Part shown: positions 62,523-64,000 of the stretch, piece by piece
How positions within the stretch are numbered: position 1 is the stretch's first letter
Layout: each line of letters starts with the position of its first letter
Program-made: the position numbers and the translations under genes
Source: Fragum whitleyi
Taxonomy: Eukaryota; Mollusca; Bivalvia; Cardiida; Cardiidae
DNA length: 64,000 bases
Assembly: GCA_948146395.1 (NCBI GenBank)
Contig: OX411547.1
Location: 62,191,610-62,255,609, forward strand
Direction of reading: 5' to 3'
The notes under the pieces: model-generated
Seen by the model: only the letters and a program-made list of their open reading frames with translations
What the model was told of the DNA's origin: nothing
Database searches by the model: none

Positions 62523-63306
62523 CTCTCTCTCTCTCTCTCTCTCTCTCAAACTCTCTCTCTCAAACTCTCTCAAATTCTTTTGGTTTTAAAGTGTTTATAT
62601 TCAACATATTTTTTTCTTGTTTGGAGAGATTTTATAACTTTACATTTCGAGCCAATATCAATGCTTTCTTTACTAGCAAGTTTAATGTTTCGTCCTTTCA
62701 ACCTTATGCTTCTGCTTTTCAATTAGATTACAAAAGATTTCCAAATGTTGGGACTTCGTAGCCAGTCTGTTTGAAGTCCCCGAAAATAATAGTTGCAAGC
62801 AGATGGTGTATGATTAGATTGGACTGCAAATCATTACTGGTCTTTAACATCTTAGGTCTATACTCGATGCTTAAGAATTGTTTACAGCAGGAATATGTCG
62901 TGACCTGTCGGGGACTGTTTTGACTAAACATCTTACGATTTTTTTTGCGTAAGTCAAAAATTAAAGTTGCTTCTACAGAAGTTACTAAATATGGAATTCT
63001 GGCATGCATCATCTCATTGGAATCGTCTTCTAAAGACGATTCCAATGAGATATTGCAAAGCAGAATCTAACAATGAATAAAAACACCAGGTACGACTTGT
63101 GATTTTGACTTACGATCAATTTGATCGTTAGAAGTTTAGTAAAACGGGCCCCGAGCACGAGAAGATTATAAATGTGGAAAGTGACTTTTTAGGTGAAGGT
63201 TACTGTGAAACAGGACTGAAACCTGACCCAGATGATGATTGCGAAGAAGACTACATTTGTTCATCGGAAGATTATGTATGTGAGCCATCTGGGCTCTGTT
63301 GTAGAG
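24658..63306 (+). CDS. Secreted multi-module cysteine-rich protein gene (18 exons, 3' end outside)
   Basis: The coding segments are 24658-24721, 26228-26392, 27538-27690, 28647-28772, 31305-31445, 32005-32097, 33039-33131, 34706-34798, 42081-42176, 43607-43753, 45537-45656, 47025-47138, 54715-54834, 57821-57940, 60433-60525, 61717-61815, 62313-62426 and 63193-63306. Together they give 2065 nt, about 688 residues with 109 cysteines: signal peptide, four WAP, four SD2 (second half of VWC), lustrin-type, two SD1 (first half of VWC / pacifastin-like), two lustrin-type, two SD2, SD1, lustrin-type. Every intron is phase 1 with AG/GT borders, and every internal exon is divisible by three. Domains, splice phase and spacing agree exon by exon, which is strong evidence for one gene. 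The last donor at 63307 shows that it continues. WAP and pacifastin-like modules are often protease inhibitors and lustrin-type repeats come from shell matrix, so an extracellular inhibitor or matrix role is likely but inferred. Whether all exons are in one transcript cannot be told from DNA. Confidence 0.85.
25258..25680. repeat. Dispersed repeat C copy
   Basis: Starts AGAACATCGTGAAAT and carries GGAATGAAATTGAATGAGTG and, near its end, GAGTGAGTGATTGAG and GAGCACTGAGTGAGCGATTT. The outer right terminus is degraded. Lies in intron 1. Confidence 0.65.
25785..26080 (+). repeat. Dispersed repeat B, copy 1
   Basis: Shares ACGTACTTAGTGTTT, TTTCTAAAAATAGCCACATT and ATAGTTATAAGATAA with 34305-34610, and in inverted orientation with 63780-64000. 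It contains a small hairpin (TTGTGATATTTT...AAATATCACAA, 25999-26024). Confidence 0.7.
26228..26392 (+). CDS. Exon 2: WAP domain 1
   Basis: Acceptor CTTTCCCTTCAG (to 26227), donor GTAAGA at 26393, phase 1-1, 55 codons. Eight cysteines in WAP order: NCP, VKC, NEC, FDC, KKCC, DQC, FRC, with the usual Asp before Cys 4 and a CC pair. WAP domains commonly inhibit serine proteases or act as antimicrobials. The frame is also open upstream to an ATG at 26155 that encodes a hydrophobic leader ([17 protein letters not shown]), so an alternative first exon with its own signal peptide cannot be excluded. Confidence 0.85.
27385..27520. repeat. Foldback element abutting the WAP 2 exon
   Basis: Left arm (ATACGGTTTCTTGCC, GGGTATATGACGATTTATTC, CCGGC) and right arm (GCCGGGAATAAATCGTC, ATATACCCTGCTAAGAAACC) are near-perfect inverted repeats about 58 bp long. 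The right arm contains a T-rich tract and AG at 27479-27480 that forms a possible acceptor. The annotated exon acceptor is only 17 bp past the element. Confidence 0.85.
27538..27690 (+). CDS. Exon 3: WAP domain 2
   Basis: Donor GTAGGT at 27691, phase 1, 51 codons from the acceptor GGCACAG at 27537. Eight cysteines: RCP, GIC, EPC, SDC, EKCC, SAC, RTC, a canonical WAP. The acceptor at 27537 has no pyrimidine tract. A better one, CATTTTTTCCAG ending 27480, lies inside the foldback, keeps the same phase and would add 19 in-frame codons at the N-terminus. The true start is therefore either 27481 or 27538, or both are used. Confidence 0.8.
28018..28240 (-). mobile_element. tRNA-derived SINE, second family
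   Basis: On the minus strand: box A-like TAGAGGTAGAGCGTCGGC and box B-like GTTCGAATCCC, then a body shared with 29323-29535 (CAGTACTCGCGCC, ACATCGATTGG in genomic orientation). No clear target duplication was found. Confidence 0.7.
28647..28772 (+). CDS. Exon 4: WAP-like domain 3, shifted cysteine
   Basis: Acceptor GAATTTCACAG (to 28646), donor GTATGA at 28773, phase 1-1, 42 codons. Cysteines: [21 protein letters not shown], eight in all. Compared with exons 2 and 3 the first loop is short, so the usual second cysteine is absent and an extra one sits in the Cys7-Cys8 loop (DCGCNTC). The number stays even, so a re-paired disulfide is possible. Splice sites and frame are intact; it does not look like a pseudo-exon. 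Confidence 0.8.
28807..29230. repeat. Dispersed repeat C copy
   Basis: Begins AGTTAGTTACATCGTGAAAT 34 bp after exon 4 and ends TTTCACGATTTTGTTAATTG. Contains CATTCTAAATCGCTCACTTA and ATTACCTCCCATTCAATTC. Confidence 0.75.
29323..29535 (-). mobile_element. tRNA-derived SINE, second family, degraded copy
   Basis: Same body as 28018-28240 (GGTTTAAACCTATGTATTG, CAGTACTCGCGCC). The tRNA-like head is more diverged. Confidence 0.6.
29631..30079. repeat. Dispersed repeat C copy
   Basis: Starts TACAGTAAGTTACATCGTG and ends CACGATGTCGTTAACTGTA. A run of about 13 C lies near 29966. It is very similar to the copy at 28807, so these two are close relatives. Confidence 0.75.
30900..31265. repeat. Dispersed repeat D with terminal hairpin, before exon 5
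   Basis: Shares a long stretch with 54935-55310. The last 115 bp form a hairpin (TACCGAATTTATCAAACTCG ... CGTTTAATAAATTCGGTATT). Related hairpins precede exon 10 and its pseudo-exon copy. The post-hairpin sequence (TGACCACTCATTCAATAT) leads into the acceptor of exon 5. Confidence 0.75.
31305..31445 (+). CDS. Exon 5: WAP-like domain 4, seven cysteines
   Basis: Acceptor GCATGTCTTCACAG (to 31304), donor GTAATG at 31446, phase 1-1, 47 codons. Cysteines: VCP, DQC, DDC, RMCC, NQC, KTC, seven only. The second WAP cysteine is missing while its usual partner, Cys 7, is kept, leaving an odd number. The free cysteine could pair with another module or another chain. The rest of the WAP pattern (DDC, CCANQCG) is intact. 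Confidence 0.8.
32005..32097 (+). CDS. Exon 6: VWC second-half module (SD2) 1
   Basis: Acceptor ATTCTACTGCCAG (to 32004), donor GTACAG at 32098, phase 1-1, 31 codons. Pattern C-x4-C-x4-C-x2-GE-x8-CC-x2-C ([20 protein letters not shown]), the order of the last cysteines in a VWC domain. No first half precedes it. Six cysteines. Confidence 0.8.
32148..32542. repeat. Dispersed repeat C copy, second subfamily
   Basis: Starts CAGTTAACCACATCGTGAAA 50 bp after exon 6. The interior carries ATCGATCAAATAATGACATG and CTTGAAGACACATAATTAG, marking a subfamily different from the copy at 28807. The end is degraded (CATGATGTTCC). Confidence 0.65.
33039..33131 (+). CDS. Exon 7: SD2 module 2
   Basis: Acceptor TTATTTTTGACAG (to 33038), donor GTGCGT at 33132, 31 codons, phase 1-1. 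Reads [27 protein letters not shown]. Nearest relative is exon 6 (shared VRCA, GEV, SCC), so the two probably arose by tandem duplication. Confidence 0.85.
33318..33355. repeat. Palindromic repeat H
   Basis: CGACCCTATACAGTCTGTGC with its inverse CAGACTGACTAGGGTCG. Related palindromes occur at 44143-44180, 54600-54650, 17945-18000 and, as a half, at 26137-26151. Confidence 0.7.
34305..34610 (+). repeat. Dispersed repeat B, copy 2
   Basis: Matches 25785-26080 (ACATACTTAGTGTTTCG, TTTCTAAAAATAACCACATT, ATAGTTATAAGATAAG). Ends about 95 bp before exon 8. Confidence 0.7.
34706..34798 (+). CDS. Exon 8: SD2 module 3
   Basis: Acceptor CTTATTTTCTAG (to 34705), donor GTGGGT at 34799, 31 codons, phase 1-1. 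Reads [24 protein letters not shown], with the conserved Gly before the CC pair. Six cysteines. Confidence 0.85.
34963..35205. mobile_element. Foldback MITE E, copy 1
   Basis: Outer arms GGGACCCGTTCTATTAAACA and TTTAGTAAAACGGGCCCC, inner arms CTTACGATCATTTTTTGCG / inverse, and a central palindrome (AATCGTCTTCTAAAGACGATT). A close copy is at 62911-63153. Confidence 0.85.
35829..36218. repeat. Dispersed repeat C, full copy in inverse orientation
   Basis: Starts AGAACATCGTGAAATTGACA, has GGAATGAAATTGAATGAGTG, GAGGTAATGATTACCTCCC, GAATGGAGCGCTGATAGAGC and ends in TGTAACTAACTGTAG. A 50-bp end fragment of the same family lies at 35267-35316. Confidence 0.75.
36350..36484. repeat. Left half of a repeat C copy split by an insertion
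   Basis: Matches the first third of the C subfamily at 32148 (AAACACTCACTCAAAAACG, ACACTTCGAAATCGTTAAA). The matching remainder (ATCAAATCGATCAAATTATT) resumes at 40481, after the TIR element. Confidence 0.6.
36485..40476. mobile_element. ~4-kb TIR element with inward GTAACGTA sites
   Basis: Terminal inverted repeats of about 180 bp: the left end reads GACTATGGGCTACTGG and the right end, reverse complemented, GTCCATGAGCCAGAATGG. Deeper TIR sequence also matches (TGTTAGCACTCTG, AGTGGGGC). TA flanks both ends and a split repeat C copy surrounds it, supporting a TA target. The octamer TACGTTAC occurs at 36613, 36788 and 37153 and its inverse GTAACGTA at 39434, 39626, 39778 and 40142, with a near match at 39983. 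No frame longer than about 85 codons and no transposase was recognised. Confidence 0.75.
40479..40620. repeat. Right part of the split repeat C copy
   Basis: Continues the C subfamily (ATCAAATCGATCAAATTATT, CGTGAAAGCACAAAATTAG) as at 32280-32390, then is itself interrupted by the foldback at 40626. Confidence 0.6.
40626..41506. mobile_element. 881-bp foldback element with GAAAT target duplication
   Basis: Two arms of about 410 bp pair nearly throughout: the left starts CACAGGGTATAACGTGCCAC and the right ends GTGGCACGTTATACCCTGTG. The unpaired centre is about 40 bp. GAAAT lies immediately outside both ends (40621-40625, 41507-41511). No transposase frame; the 97-codon frame at 41144 lies in the right arm and has no domain. 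Confidence 0.85.
41646..42042. repeat. Dispersed repeat C copy
   Basis: Carries GGAGGGGCGAGTTTTTATTG, GAGTGATTGGAATGAAAAAA and ends CAGTTTCACGATTTTATTAA, 38 bp before exon 9. Confidence 0.6.
42081..42176 (+). CDS. Exon 9: SD2 module 4
   Basis: Acceptor TGTTCTTTTACCAG (to 42080), donor GTCAGA at 42177, 32 codons, phase 1-1. Reads [28 protein letters not shown]; one residue longer between Cys 2 and Cys 3 than exons 6-8. Separated from exon 8 by 7.3 kb, mostly filled by inserted repeats. Confidence 0.85.
42180..42935. other. Intron 9 sequence, nothing recognised
   Basis: AT-rich; no additional cysteine module and no clear repeat ends were found on either strand. Confidence 0.4.
42937..43300 (+). 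repeat. Upstream unit of an imperfect tandem duplication
   Basis: Matches 43301-43680 in order: TTTTGAAGACAGCG, a block with TCGCAATTATT, the repeat D hairpin remnant, TTCAATCTCCTCT, then a partial exon. The duplicated unit starts and ends inside the lustrin-type exon. Confidence 0.75.
43227..43300 (+). pseudogene. Truncated copy of exon 10 (lustrin-type pseudo-exon)
   Basis: After an acceptor-like TGGCAG the sequence reads [17 protein letters not shown] in the same phase as exon 10 ([17 protein letters not shown]). The first cysteine has become Phe, and the match is cut off after ICW where the next duplication unit begins. The second half and the donor are absent, so it cannot encode the module. 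Confidence 0.75.
43430..43595. repeat. Repeat D hairpin before exon 10
   Basis: Same hairpin as at 31147-31262: AATTTAATAAACTCGTCATC paired with ACTCGTTTTAATAAATTCGG, followed by TTCAATGACCACTCTGAG. Ends within 20 bp of the exon 10 acceptor. Confidence 0.75.
43607..43753 (+). CDS. Exon 10: lustrin-type cysteine module 1
   Basis: Acceptor TTAAAATTTCAG (to 43606), donor GTTTGT at 43754, 49 codons, phase 1-1. Six cysteines: [27 protein letters not shown]. The C-x-G-x-x-P-L start, CP-x-GY-x-C centre and FCC end are the pattern of the lustrin cysteine-rich repeat known from abalone nacre. One N-glycosylation site (NTT). A truncated duplicate lies 380 bp upstream. Confidence 0.85.
44143..44180. 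repeat. Palindromic repeat H copy
   Basis: CGACCCTAGTCAGTCTGCAC paired with GTGTGATTAGGGTCGA; see 33318. Flanks also match (GATTGATCATTCTAGA, TTTTACGCAATTCC). Confidence 0.7.
44272..44735. repeat. Two partial repeat C copies
   Basis: 44272-44440 carries AACATCGTGAAATTAACAAC to ATTACCTCCCTTAAG; 44505-44735 carries ATCTCGATCAAAAAAACTTT, CGCTCCGAACTAGCTC and TTGCCTTGAAGACAGAAAAA. They represent the two C subfamilies side by side. Confidence 0.55.
44939..45181 (-). other. Unassigned minus-strand open frame with donor-like end
   Basis: 80 codons reading [20 protein letters not shown] and later [20 protein letters not shown], a charged, coding-like composition. On the minus strand, TATGATCAATGT is followed by GTAAGT, a good donor. 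No family was recognised. It could be an exon of an antisense or nested gene or a repeat fragment. Confidence 0.25.
45537..45656 (+). CDS. Exon 11: VWC first-half / pacifastin-like module (SD1) 1
   Basis: Acceptor TTGGCTCTTTCAG (to 45536), donor GTAAGT at 45657, 40 codons, phase 1-1. Six cysteines: AVCIDEF, then a Gly/Tyr-rich stretch ([10 protein letters not shown]), [19 protein letters not shown]-x-C-x-C...G...CT-x3-C is the signature shared by the first half of VWC domains and by pacifastin protease-inhibitor domains. Which one applies needs structure or profile comparison. Confidence 0.85.
46160..46965. repeat. Dispersed repeat J (minus copy) with repeat C nested inside
   Basis: 46160-46330 and 46770-46965 match parts of 55390-55790 in inverse orientation (TTTCGGTGGATTGTCGAGAA, AAATGACGCGCTATAAG, ATTAAAGAAATAGAATAA). 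Between them lies a repeat C copy at 46340-46767 that starts ACAGTTAACATCATCGCGAA and ends CACGATGAAACTAACTGTA. C therefore inserted after J. Confidence 0.65.
47025..47138 (+). CDS. Exon 12: SD1 / pacifastin-like module 2
   Basis: Acceptor CATTTTTTATTCAAAG (to 47024), donor GTAAGT at 47139, 38 codons, phase 1-1. Reads [35 protein letters not shown], six cysteines with the CN-x-C-x-C and CT-x3-C motifs. The frame that gives this protein is not the longest open frame at this place, which explains why it is easily missed. Confidence 0.85.
47200..48365. other. Intron 12 proximal part, one unassigned minus-strand frame
   Basis: Mostly AT-rich without repeats identified. On the minus strand 48094-47849 encodes 81 codons ([38 protein letters not shown]) preceded by an acceptor-like TTGGTTCTAG. 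No family was recognised. Confidence 0.3.
48370..49330 (+). mobile_element. LINE 3' end, 5' truncated
   Basis: Reads [31 protein letters not shown] near 48480, an in-frame TAG at the end of FCKRLLGV, then two overlapping frames (48796-49059 and 49019-49321). The last contains a zinc finger, [17 protein letters not shown], and [14 protein letters not shown], characteristic of a LINE C-terminal domain. RT core absent. Related to 11547-12071 and 14201-14647. Confidence 0.75.
49790..50560 (+). mobile_element. Penelope-like element, 3' part with GIY-YIG nuclease
   Basis: The frame 49793-50377 starts in a TATG-rich stretch, so its true start is unknown. The reliable part runs from about 49860: a basic region, [18 protein letters not shown] (a cysteine-rich linker), then [20 protein letters not shown] with the GIY-YIG type core, followed by [13 protein letters not shown]. 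This is the C-terminal endonuclease of Penelope-like elements; the reverse transcriptase is lost. A hammerhead-like motif lies 120 bp downstream, as in other members of this class. Confidence 0.8.
50500..50540 (+). ncRNA. Hammerhead-ribozyme-like core
   Basis: CTGATGA (50509-50515), a short stem II (GCAGCAGC), GAAA (50524-50527), then the palindrome ACCGGT and GGC (50534-50536), which can pair with GCC just before CTGATGA (50506-50508). Conserved core bases and order match a minimal type I hammerhead with very short stem III, a form known from Penelope-like elements. Stems are only 2-3 bp, so activity is uncertain and a dimer might be needed. Confidence 0.55.
50600..51870. other. Intron 12 sequence, simple repeats only
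   Basis: AT-rich with short TATATG and CTCTCT runs (50615-50640, 51000-51020). No domain or cysteine module found. Confidence 0.4.
51875..53420. mobile_element. Element with AGCTCACCTGAG ends and ~160-bp internal tandem repeat
   Basis: The left end is T-rich then AGCTCACCTGAGCACAACG; the right end is CTCAGGTGAGCGACCCAGGG followed by about 39 T. Inside, a unit marked by a CTTCTTCTTCTTCTGAACCA stretch recurs near 52125, 52283, 52451, 52615, 52780, 52938 and 53095, a period of about 157-168 bp with roughly 6.5 copies. No coding frame. The same ends occur, more degraded, at 60180. Confidence 0.8.
53425..54590. other. Intron 12 distal part
   Basis: AT-rich. About 53850-54095 contains a foldback-like run of TTAAGAT motifs in both orientations (CTTAAGATTCTTATTAAACC, AATCTTAATGAGGTTCTTAA). 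No cysteine module found. Confidence 0.45.
54600..54650. repeat. Palindromic repeat H copy near exon 13
   Basis: GACCCTAGTCAGTCTGTGAG with partial inverse CAGTCTTACAGGGTTTC. Ends 65 bp before exon 13. Confidence 0.65.
54715..54834 (+). CDS. Exon 13: lustrin-type cysteine module 2
   Basis: Acceptor CTGGTTGATTGACAG (to 54714), donor GTAGGT at 54835, 40 codons, phase 1-1. Reads [31 protein letters not shown], six cysteines in the same order as exon 10 but with a shorter middle. One N-glycosylation site (NCT). No strong frame marks it, so it is visible only from cysteine pattern and splice sites. Confidence 0.8.
54935..55310. repeat. Dispersed repeat D, copy without an exon
   Basis: Matches 30900-31265, including ACACGGGTGTTAT, GTCATATTATAAA and the hairpin (ATATTAAACTCGTCAC / ACTCGTTTGATTAACTTGG), and ends TGACCACTTGTTCAATATCC. 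No cysteine module follows, which shows that the repeat unit itself extends to the CTCTAT tract used next to acceptors elsewhere. Confidence 0.7.
55385..55795. repeat. Dispersed repeat J, copy
   Basis: Matches the inverted, interrupted copy at 46160-46965 (ATTATTCTATTTCTTTAATG, AAGCGCGTCATTTTGCACG, TTTCTCGATAAACCACCGAA). An 80-codon frame inside shows no domain. Confidence 0.6.
56095..56550 (+). repeat. Dispersed repeat G, plus copy
   Basis: Counterpart of 21230-21710 (TGAAGCGTTTTCCGAAGG, AAACCCGATGCCATTGCAG, TTGAGTGATCACAGATC, AATCCAAGATGGCGACTAG). The 113-codon frame at 56107 is within this repeat. Confidence 0.7.
56690..56795. repeat. Repeat C end fragment
   Basis: Carries TTCATTCAATTTATTCAAAT, CATTCCAAAATCATTCACCA and ends in CCATGATGTTGTTAACTG, the right-hand terminus of the family. 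Confidence 0.6.
56800..57815. other. Intron 13 sequence, nothing recognised
   Basis: AT-rich. The frame at 56777-56986 starts inside the repeat C end and shows no domain. Confidence 0.4.
57821..57940 (+). CDS. Exon 14: lustrin-type cysteine module 3
   Basis: Acceptor CGTTTTTATCTACAG (to 57820), donor GTAATT at 57941, 40 codons, phase 1-1. Reads [32 protein letters not shown], six cysteines; CP-x-x-Y-x-C and GFCC match exon 10. Same length as exon 13, suggesting duplication of that pair. Confidence 0.85.
57951..58955. other. Intron 14: repeat C fragment then unassigned sequence
   Basis: 57951-58045 is a repeat C fragment (CGATCAAAACCATTCTAAAT, CCATTCATTCATTC). The rest, to 58955, shows no domain or repeat boundary. 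Confidence 0.45.
58960..60180. mobile_element. Second AGCTCACCTGAG-type element, degraded, ~147-bp tandem units
   Basis: Near 59010-59090 it has a C/G-rich segment (GTCTGGCGCCCGGGCGTC). From about 59665 a unit containing ATATTTATAGGCC, GAACAATT, TTTCATTGAAATCGGTC and GTGGTTCAGGAG recurs near 59667, 59815 and 59963. It ends AACGGACGACGCACAACGGG and a diverged terminus (TTGTGCTCAGGTTAGCGAA). No gene. Confidence 0.65.
60433..60525 (+). CDS. Exon 15: SD2 module 5
   Basis: Acceptor TTCTTTTTCTTTCAG (to 60432), donor GTGATG at 60526, 31 codons, phase 1-1. Reads [27 protein letters not shown]. The Glu normally after Gly is Tyr; otherwise the same as exons 6-9. YQPEGECC is closest to the TPEGECC of exon 16. 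Confidence 0.85.
60530..61070. other. Intron 15 sequence, nothing recognised
   Basis: No module; the minus-strand frame 60587-60844 has no recognisable domain. Confidence 0.4.
61070..61500 (+). repeat. Dispersed repeat G, third copy, diverged
   Basis: Shares ACAACAAACACTCAATTTAT, GGATTGGGTGATCACAGACC and AATCCAAGATGAGGACAAG with 56095-56550 and 21230-21710. Confidence 0.6.
61717..61815 (+). CDS. Exon 16: SD2 module 6
   Basis: Acceptor CTGTTTTTACTAG (to 61716), donor GTAAGA at 61816, 33 codons, phase 1-1. Reads [27 protein letters not shown], then KRPE, two residues longer at the end than the other SD2 exons. Confidence 0.85.
62105..62180. repeat. Repeat C end fragment
   Basis: AGAATGGTTTTGATTGAGAA and ATTTCACTTTGAGACTTACT are the family's terminal landmarks. 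Confidence 0.5.
62313..62426 (+). CDS. Exon 17: SD1 / pacifastin-like module 3
   Basis: Acceptor TGCTATGTTCGCAG (to 62312), donor GTAAAT at 62427, 38 codons, phase 1-1. Reads [36 protein letters not shown], six cysteines, with one N-glycosylation site (NET). Same length as exon 12. A long CT microsatellite begins 14 bp after the donor. Confidence 0.85.
62440..62576. repeat. (CT)n microsatellite
   Basis: About 80 bp of uninterrupted CT from 62440, then CT blocks separated by CAAA. It lies in the intron just after the donor of exon 17. The Ser-Leu and Arg-Glu frames across it are artefacts of the repeat. Confidence 0.95.
62911..63153. mobile_element. Foldback MITE E, copy 2
   Basis: Matches 34963-35205 along its length: CTAAACATCTTACGATTTTT, the central ATTGGAATCGTCTTC palindrome and TTTAGTAAAACGGGCCCC. 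Ends 40 bp before exon 18. Confidence 0.85.
63193..63306 (+). CDS. Exon 18: lustrin-type cysteine module 4
   Basis: Acceptor TGACTTTTTAG (to 63192), donor GTGAGA at 63307, 38 codons, phase 1-1. Reads [32 protein letters not shown], six cysteines; the most acidic of the four, with many Asp and Glu. The donor shows that the gene continues past the window. Confidence 0.8.
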
Positions 63307-63309
63307 GTG

Positions 63310-63775
63310 AGACGAAGAATAAAGCTAAGAACATCTTGTTAATTGAACGATGTTGTTAACTGTACTTTAGAACTCTTTCTTATCATTTATTCACAATCGA
63401 AATCAGACTTCAAAGATCTGGAGTACATGTAGATTATGCATCAAATTTAAAAGAAAGGTTGATAAGACTTTTTCATACCCAATTAAGAAATTAACTGATC
63501 CATACCCTAAGATATCTAATCCATCTAGATGAAAAATATGTTATTACGGATATGATACAATAAGCGAATATGGAAACTACACTATTTTCAATAGATGACC
63601 ATTTCAGAAAAAAATAGAGTATTTATCGTTTAAACCTAACTCGATTTGCAATTATTTGCAAACTTCTTAGCAACATACATACAATACCCTTAAACAATGG
63701 ATGTCCATTAAGTTGTATATTTTCTATTCAATATCATTTGTGAACAATTAAAAGCCTCCTGATTTAAACGAATTA
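63310..63775. other. Intron 18 sequence
   Basis: A short repeat C end fragment at 63330-63362 (GATGTTGTTAACTGTAC), then AT-rich sequence with no module. Confidence 0.5.
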
Positions 63776-63779
63776 ATCG

Positions 63780-64000
63780 TTAAACTATACAAATATCTGT
63801 GTGATAACATCCCATAAGATATTTTTTTTATATTTCATAGATACTTTTAGAAAAATGAGATAATGTCGTTATTTTTAGAAACTTGCATTTCTGTTAGAAA
63901 CATCGACAAAAACAAAGCAAATAGAGGTTATAAGATATATAAAATACGCACTTATCGAATTGTATGAAAAAAATATGTCACTCGGTTGTTGGGATTGTTA
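63780..64000 (-). repeat. Dispersed repeat B, copy 3 (inverted, cut by window edge)
   Basis: The reverse complement matches 34305-34610 and 25785-26080 (GTGTGATAACATCCC, ATTTTTAGAAACTTGCATTT). Confidence 0.7.

Noticed and set aside
62222..62726. Frames rich in Ser-Leu and Arg-Glu across the microsatellite
   Set aside because: They are translations of the CT repeat; the real coding part is only exon 17 (62313-62426).
1..64000. CRISPR arrays, operons or bacterial genes
   Set aside because: None present; repeats are eukaryotic mobile elements and the gene has spliceosomal introns.

Overview
This is an AT-rich, intron- and transposon-rich animal genome window, most likely from a mollusc and probably a bivalve. 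The evidence is one long secreted protein gene built from WAP, VWC-half and lustrin-type cysteine modules, tRNA-derived SINEs, Penelope, LINE and Ty3-like retroelements, foldback MITEs, and two copies of a repeat with AGCTCACCTGAG-type ends. There are no operons, bacterial genes or CRISPR arrays.

Left part (1-24,150): no cellular gene is recognisable. In order it holds a 5.36-kb LTR retrotransposon with nearly identical LTRs but degraded enzyme motifs (716-6073); an SGNH-like ORF and a broken PIF1-type helicase on the minus strand (6481-10107); LINE remnants (10115-12250, 14200-14647); a TTAA-flanked MITE with long inverted arms (16455-17430); a perfect 25-bp hairpin (18557-18640); a foldback (19181-19571); two SINEs with intact target-site duplications (18835-19105 minus, 23608-23879 plus); and a dispersed repeat (21230-21710).

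Right part (24,658 to beyond 63,306): one plus-strand gene occupies nearly all of it. I assembled 18 coding exons by reading domains and splice sites. Exon 1 encodes a signal peptide. Exons 2-5 are WAP domains. Exons 6-9 are six-cysteine modules like the C-terminal half of a VWC domain (SD2). Exon 10 is a lustrin-type cysteine module. Exons 11 and 12 are VWC first-half / pacifastin-like modules (SD1). Exons 13 and 14 are lustrin-type, 15 and 16 SD2, 17 SD1 and 18 lustrin-type. The gene runs off the right edge. Every internal exon is a multiple of three and is flanked by phase-1 introns, so any module can be skipped, duplicated or shuffled without breaking the frame. The part seen is about 688 residues with 109 cysteines. 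WAP and pacifastin-like modules point to extracellular protease inhibition; lustrin-type and WAP modules together also recall molluscan shell-matrix proteins. Either role is inference.

The introns are packed with repeats: a roughly 430-bp MITE-like family (called C here) in at least ten places, a roughly 4-kb TIR element with inward-facing GTAACGTA sites (36485-40476), an 881-bp foldback with a 5-bp target duplication (40626-41506), a Penelope fragment with a GIY-YIG nuclease and hammerhead-ribozyme-like core (49790-50540), a LINE 3' end (48370-49330), and two elements with internal tandem repeats (51875-53420, 58960-60180). Several foldbacks lie directly before exon acceptors, and one seems able to supply coding sequence to the second WAP exon.
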